Source of the DNA: an uncultured Clostridia bacterium
Lineage (GTDB): Bacteria > Bacillota > Clostridia > Peptostreptococcales > Anaerovoracaceae
DNA: 64,000 nucleotides
NCBI GenBank assembly: GCA_945928865.1
Contig: CAMENZ010000003.1
Span: forward strand, 26,501 to 90,500
Reading direction: 5' to 3'
In this document: piece after piece, positions 60,231 to 64,000 of the stretch
Layout: the number at the start of each line of letters is the position of its first letter
Position numbering within the stretch: the stretch's first letter is position 1
Program-made: the position numbers and the translations under genes
The notes under the pieces: generated by a model
The model's database searches: none
The model's input: only the letters and a program-made list of their open reading frames with translations
What the model was told of the DNA's origin: nothing

Positions 60231-60854
60231 ATGAATATTGAAAACAATATGAGCAACAGAATTGGAGTTTTCGGCGGCACTTTTGATCCTATTCATTTAG
60301 GTCATAAAGCTTTGGCGGAAGCCGCCATTTCTGAAGCAAATTTAAAAAAGCTTATAGTTATACCTGCCCATGTTCAGCCATTTAAAAAGAATAAAGATGT
60401 AACGGATGCTAAACATAGGTTGAAAATGGCAGAACTTTCTTTTAAAGATAACCCTATAGTAGATGTTTCTTCCTTTGAAATAGATAAAGGAACTATATCT
60501 TATACTTACGATACATTAACCACTTTAAAAGAATTTTACCCTTATGCAGAAATGTATTTTGTCATGGGAGCCGATTCCTTTTTAATGTTGGATACTTGGT
60601 ATAAAGGCATAGAGCTATTAGAAAATTTCCCCTTTATAGTAAGTGTGAGACCCGGATATAAGGAAGAAGAGTTAGATAAGAGGGTGGAAGAATACAAATT
60701 AAAATATGGAACAGAAATTATTAGGGTGGCACTGGATATGCCGGATATTTCTGCTACTTCCATCAGAAAGCGTATTCAGAACTTTCAGTCTGCTAAAGAC
60801 CTTATTACAGAAGATGTTGAAAGGTACATATATGAGCAAGGTTTATATAAATGA
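60231..60854 (+). CDS. nadD: Nicotinate-nucleotide adenylyltransferase
   Basis: Makes deamido-NAD. The 207-residue protein has the nucleotidyltransferase motif FGGTFDPIHLGH near residue 14, FVMGADSFLMLDTWYKG, and ISATSIRKRI near the C terminus. The ATG lies four bases after the aspS stop with a poor ribosome site, so coupling is likely; an alternative ATG 18 bases later would also fit. It overlaps yqeK by 23 bases. Confidence 0.95.
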   Translation: MNIENNMSNRIGVFGGTFDPIHLGHKALAEAAISEANLKKLIVIPAHVQPFKKNKDVTDAKHRLKMAELSFKDNPIVDVSSFEIDKGTISYTYDTLTTLKEFYPYAEMYFVMGADSFLMLDTWYKGIELLENFPFIVSVRPGYKEEELDKRVEEYKLKYGTEIIRVALDMPDISATSIRKRIQNFQSAKDLITEDVERYIYEQGLYK

Positions 60855-61428
60855 TTTAAAAGATATAGATGAAATTTTAGAGTATATCGAAAACAATTTT
60901 TCTGACAAACGCAAAATCCATACAGAAGGTGTTCGTGAAATGGCTATCGCTTTGGCTGCCCACTATGGTGAAGATATTTATAAAGCTGAAATTGCAGCAT
61001 TATTCCATGATATGTATAGAGGTGTTAGGGTAGATAAAATAAATTCGTATATTAAACTTTTAGGTTTAGATGAAAAATATTTAAATCATCCTAATTTAGC
61101 CCATGGCAAGATTGCAGCTAAAGTTATGGAAAGAGACTTTAATATTACAGATATAGATATATTAAATGCAGTTTCTTATCATACTACAGGTAGAGAAAAT
61201 ATGTCTACTTTAGAAAAAATTATTTATATTGCTGATGCAATAGAACCTAATAGAACTTATCCTAAGGTGGCAGAGTTAAGAAAAAAAGCTTTTTTAGACT
61301 TGGACAAAGCATGTTATTTATCTTTTTTAAATACAATAGAGTATTTGAATATGAGTAACACCAAAATTGACCAAGAAACTATTTTAGCTAAGGAATATTT
61401 AGAAAAAATAGTGTTGAAAAACAAATAA
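60832..61428 (+). CDS. yqeK: HD-domain phosphohydrolase YqeK
   Basis: A 198-residue HD protein whose Bacillus and streptococcal homologues are reported to hydrolyse diadenosine tetraphosphate. The ligands are visible in RKIHTEGVREMAIALA, AALFHDMYRG and NAVSYHTTGR. I choose the ATG at 60832, preceded by AAAGG and inside the nadD 3' end. A much longer in-frame extension from 60706 lies wholly within nadD and is not family-like. nadD-yqeK-rsfS is a standard set. Confidence 0.93.
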   Translation: MSKVYINDLKDIDEILEYIENNFSDKRKIHTEGVREMAIALAAHYGEDIYKAEIAALFHDMYRGVRVDKINSYIKLLGLDEKYLNHPNLAHGKIAAKVMERDFNITDIDILNAVSYHTTGRENMSTLEKIIYIADAIEPNRTYPKVAELRKKAFLDLDKACYLSFLNTIEYLNMSNTKIDQETILAKEYLEKIVLKNK

Positions 61429-61450
61429 TGAATCAGAGAGGAGAAAATAA

Positions 61451-61810
61451 ATGTTAAATCAAGAAGTAGATAATAGAGCTTTAGCAGAGTTAGCCGGACA
61501 GATTTTATCATCAAAAAAGGCATTGGATATTAAAATTATTGATATTCAAGGAAAATCTTCTTTTGCAGATTATTTTGTAGTAGCTACAGGTACATCTGAA
61601 AGACAGATCAATAATTTAGCAGATTATGTTGAAGACGCATATTTTGAAAAAGGATTAGAAGTAAAAAGCGTAGAAGGTAAGCACAACTCAGGCTGGCTTC
61701 TCATAGATTTCGGAGATATTATAGTGAACTTGTTTACACCGGATATGAGAGAAAAGTATAACCTTGAAAAAGTTTGGGGAGATTGCGAATTTATTACAGT
61801 TGAGGATTAA
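61451..61810 (+). CDS. rsfS: Ribosomal silencing factor
   Basis: Binds L14 and blocks 30S-50S joining under starvation. The 119-residue protein shows the family sequence IIDIQGKSSFADYFVVATGTSERQINNLAD and SGWLLIDFGDIIVNLFTPDMREKYNLEKVW. AGAGGAGAA precedes the ATG. It stands between yqeK and leuS. Confidence 0.96.
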   Translation: MLNQEVDNRALAELAGQILSSKKALDIKIIDIQGKSSFADYFVVATGTSERQINNLADYVEDAYFEKGLEVKSVEGKHNSGWLLIDFGDIIVNLFTPDMREKYNLEKVWGDCEFITVED

Positions 61811-61813
61811 TTA

Positions 61814-64000
61814 ATGGACGAAAGATATAATTTTAGTGAGATAGAAAAGAAATGGCAAAAATATTGGGAAGATAATAATTCTTTCAAAACGATTGAGAAA
61901 TATGGGGATAAGAAATACTATGTATTAGAAATGTTCCCTTATCCATCAGGAAAACTTCATATGGGGCATGTTAGAAATTACTCTATAGGTGATGTGGTTG
62001 CAAGATTTAAGAAAATGGATGGCTATAATGTACTTCATCCTATGGGTTTTGACTCCTTTGGTTTACCGGCAGAAAATGCTGCGATTAAACATGGAATAAG
62101 ACCTGATGATTGGACTTGGAATAATATTCATGAAATGGAAGAACAGCTTAAAGAGTTAGGGCTTTCTTATGATTGGGACAGAGAAATTGCTACTTGTCAT
62201 GAAGAATATTATAGATGGATGCAGTGGATTTTTATTCAGTTATATAAGAAGGGCTTAGCTTATAAGAAGGAAAATCCTGTTAACTGGTGTCCATCTTGTC
62301 AAACAGTTTTAGCTAATGAACAGGTAGTAGATGGTGCTTGTGAAAGATGTAAAACGGAAGTTACTAAGAAAAACCTTTCTCAGTGGTATTTTAAAATTAC
62401 TGATTATGCAGAAAGACTTTTAGATAATTTAGATAATGGTAAACTTGATGGTTGGCCAAACAAAGTTAAAATAATGCAGAAAAACTGGATTGGTAAATCT
62501 ACCGGCTGTGAAGTGGATTTTAAGGTTAAAGATTCGGATGAAATTTTAACTGTATTTACTACAAGAGTTGATACAATTTATGGCGTATCTTTCATGGTTT
62601 TAGCTCCTGAATATCCTACAGTTTTAGAGAATGTTAAGGGCACTGAATATGAAGAAGCAGTAAAGAGTTATATAGAAAAAGTAAATCACATGAATGAAAT
62701 TGAGCGTACTTCAACCACTAATGAAAAGACAGGTGTTTTCATTGGAAAGTATGCTATTAATCCATTTAATGGTGAAGAGATTCCTATATTTATTTCAGAT
62801 TATGTTCTCATGGGATATGGAACAGGCGCTGTAATGGGCGTACCTGCTCATGATCAGAGAGACTTTGATTTTGCAAAGAAATTCAATCTTAAGATTACTC
62901 CTGTAATTAAACCTGAAATCAAAGAGGGTGAAGAAACTATCGATTTAGAAAATCTTAGTGAAGCTTTTGAAGCTGAAGGTACTATGATAAACTCACCTTT
63001 AATTAATGGTTTAAATAATAGAGAAGCTATTTCTATTATGATTAAAACAGCAGAAGAAAAGAAAATTGGTAAAAAGACTATAAACTACAAGCTTAGAGAT
63101 TGGTTAGTTTCAAGACAGAGATATTGGGGAACACCGATTCCTATGATATATTGTGATTCTTGTGGCTGGGTTCCTGAAAAGGAAGAAAATCTACCTGTTA
63201 AGTTGCCTACAGATGTAGAATTTACAGGAAAGGGTCAGTCTCCAATAAGCAGCTCTAAGGAATTTGCTAATTGCAAATGTCCGGTTTGTGGTAAAGAGGC
63301 TAAGAGAGAAGTAGATACTATGGATACTTTCTTAGATTCTTCATGGTATTTCCTAAGATATTGTGATCCAAGAAATACCAAAAAGGCTTTTGATAAGGAA
63401 AAAGTTGATTACTGGATGGATGTGGATCAGTACATAGGTGGCGTAGAACATGCTATTTTACACTTAATGTATGCACGATTCTTCCAGATGGCTTTATTTG
63501 ATTTAGGATTGACTTCTAAAGAAGAGCCTTTTAAGAATCTTTTAACTCAAGGTATGGTAAATAAAGACGGTAAGAAAATGTCAAAATCCATAGGTAATGT
63601 AGTTTCACCGGAAGAAATCATTACTAAGTATGGAGCAGATACTGCTAGACTTTTCATATTGTTTGCAGCACCACCTGAGAAAGAATTGGACTGGTCAGAT
63701 GCAGGAGTTGAAGGGGCTTTCAGATTTTTAACTCGTGTATATAGATTAGTATATGAACTTAGCGGAAAATATGAGTTTGCAGGGGCAGATTTTGAAGTAA
63801 GTACTAAGGAAGACAAGGCGTTAAATAACAAGCTGCATTCTGCTATAAAGAAGGTTTCAGAAGATGTAGGTGGTAGATTTATGTTCAATACTGCTATTTC
63901 ATCCATAATGGAACTTGTAAATGAAATGTATAAGTATAAAGATGGAGAAAATCCAAATGTGCCATTACTTATGAAGGCACTAAAAGATTTAATCCTGATT
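61814..64000 (+). CDS. leuS: Leucyl-tRNA synthetase (3' end cut by the window)
   Basis: Class Ia synthetase; 729 codons lie in the window without a stop, out of roughly 800 expected. The HIGH motif is in [16 protein letters not shown] near residue 43. Zinc-type cysteine pairs follow (WCPSCQ, CERCK). The CP1 editing domain has [17 protein letters not shown] and [15 protein letters not shown], and the catalytic loop reads [12 protein letters not shown] near residue 590. The ATG lies three bases after the rsfS stop. The matching tRNA-Leu(CAA) is in the same window. Confidence 0.96.
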   Translation, partial: MDERYNFSEIEKKWQKYWEDNNSFKTIEKYGDKKYYVLEMFPYPSGKLHMGHVRNYSIGDVVARFKKMDGYNVLHPMGFDSFGLPAENAAIKHGIRPDDWTWNNIHEMEEQLKELGLSYDWDREIATCHEEYYRWMQWIFIQLYKKGLAYKKENPVNWCPSCQTVLANEQVVDGACERCKTEVTKKNLSQWYFKITDYAERLLDNLDNGKLDGWPNKVKIMQKNWIGKSTGCEVDFKVKDSDEILTVFTTRVDTIYGVSFMVLAPEYPTVLENVKGTEYEEAVKSYIEKVNHMNEIERTSTTNEKTGVFIGKYAINPFNGEEIPIFISDYVLMGYGTGAVMGVPAHDQRDFDFAKKFNLKITPVIKPEIKEGEETIDLENLSEAFEAEGTMINSPLINGLNNREAISIMIKTAEEKKIGKKTINYKLRDWLVSRQRYWGTPIPMIYCDSCGWVPEKEENLPVKLPTDVEFTGKGQSPISSSKEFANCKCPVCGKEAKREVDTMDTFLDSSWYFLRYCDPRNTKKAFDKEKVDYWMDVDQYIGGVEHAILHLMYARFFQMALFDLGLTSKEEPFKNLLTQGMVNKDGKKMSKSIGNVVSPEEIITKYGADTARLFILFAAPPEKELDWSDAGVEGAFRFLTRVYRLVYELSGKYEFAGADFEVSTKEDKALNNKLHSAIKKVSEDVGGRFMFNTAISSIMELVNEMYKYKDGENPNVPLLMKALKDLILI

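Noticed and set aside
60706..60831. N-terminal extension of yqeK by 42 codons
   Set aside because: The extension sits wholly inside nadD, has no ribosome site, and the family starts at the ATG at 60832.
1..64000. CRISPR array, prophage or insertion sequence
   Set aside because: No regularly spaced repeats, no transposase or integrase frame and no phage gene block were seen; the remnants found are single broken genes.

Overview
The window is about 64 kb of low-GC, gene-dense DNA. Nearly every gene lies on the + strand; only prfC is on the other. The gene content points to an anaerobic Firmicute of class Clostridia: a SigA/DnaG operon, a fused SecDF, HemZ, a zinc-type L28, a Re-type citrate synthase, a split PurH, and AAGGAGG ribosome sites with AT-rich promoters. 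I cannot place it more precisely from sequence alone.

Layout. 0-0.26 kb: rpmB with its terminator. 0.26-0.84 kb: a long AT-rich gap ending in the purine promoter. 0.88-12.3 kb: one purine operon, purE-C-F-M-N-purO-AICAR transformylase-D-L. It carries PRPP to IMP except for PurK and PurB, which are absent here. PurF lacks the glutaminase catalytic residues, and PurH is split into a PurO-type cyclohydrolase and a stand-alone transformylase. 12.4-13.0 kb: two small accessory genes, one without a start codon. 13.1-17.2 kb: Asp23-like protein, recG, rsmD, coaD and a coiled-coil protein. 17.3-22.6 kb: a glutamate-precursor operon (Re-citrate synthase, GntR regulator, aconitase, isocitrate dehydrogenase) behind a clear promoter with a palindrome on its -10. 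22.6-23.0 kb: a nuclease-domain gene remnant. 23.1-30.7 kb: M16 peptidase, dut, dGTPase, dnaG, sigA, trmK, Nif3-like protein and a tiny membrane peptide. 30.66-31.01 kb: RNase P RNA. 31.1-34.2 kb: prfC (minus strand) and a MATE exporter.

34.25-37.8 kb: a cobalamin riboswitch with a transcription terminator controls a 1057-residue secreted protein carrying a DUF4430 (transcobalamin-like) domain, a candidate extracellular B12 capture protein. 37.9-43.3 kb is an accessory and decaying zone: a deleted CorA, a RhuM remnant, a frameshifted membrane protein, unknown genes, two YbaK-type editing proteins around a lipoprotein, and a Fic enzyme behind a 14-bp inverted repeat. 43.3-64 kb returns to core functions: yebC, 6S RNA, polA, coaE, a peptide-binding protein, tRNA-Leu(CAA), yajC, secDF, relA, dtd, a metallo-beta-lactamase-fold hydrolase, hemZ, hisS, aspS, nadD, yqeK, rsfS and leuS, which runs off the window end.

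The strongest items for follow-up are the glutaminase-dead PurF, the B12-riboswitch/DUF4430 locus, the Re-citrate synthase operon, and the shared repeat elements upstream of the Fic gene. All calls rest on reading motifs by eye; no database search was run.
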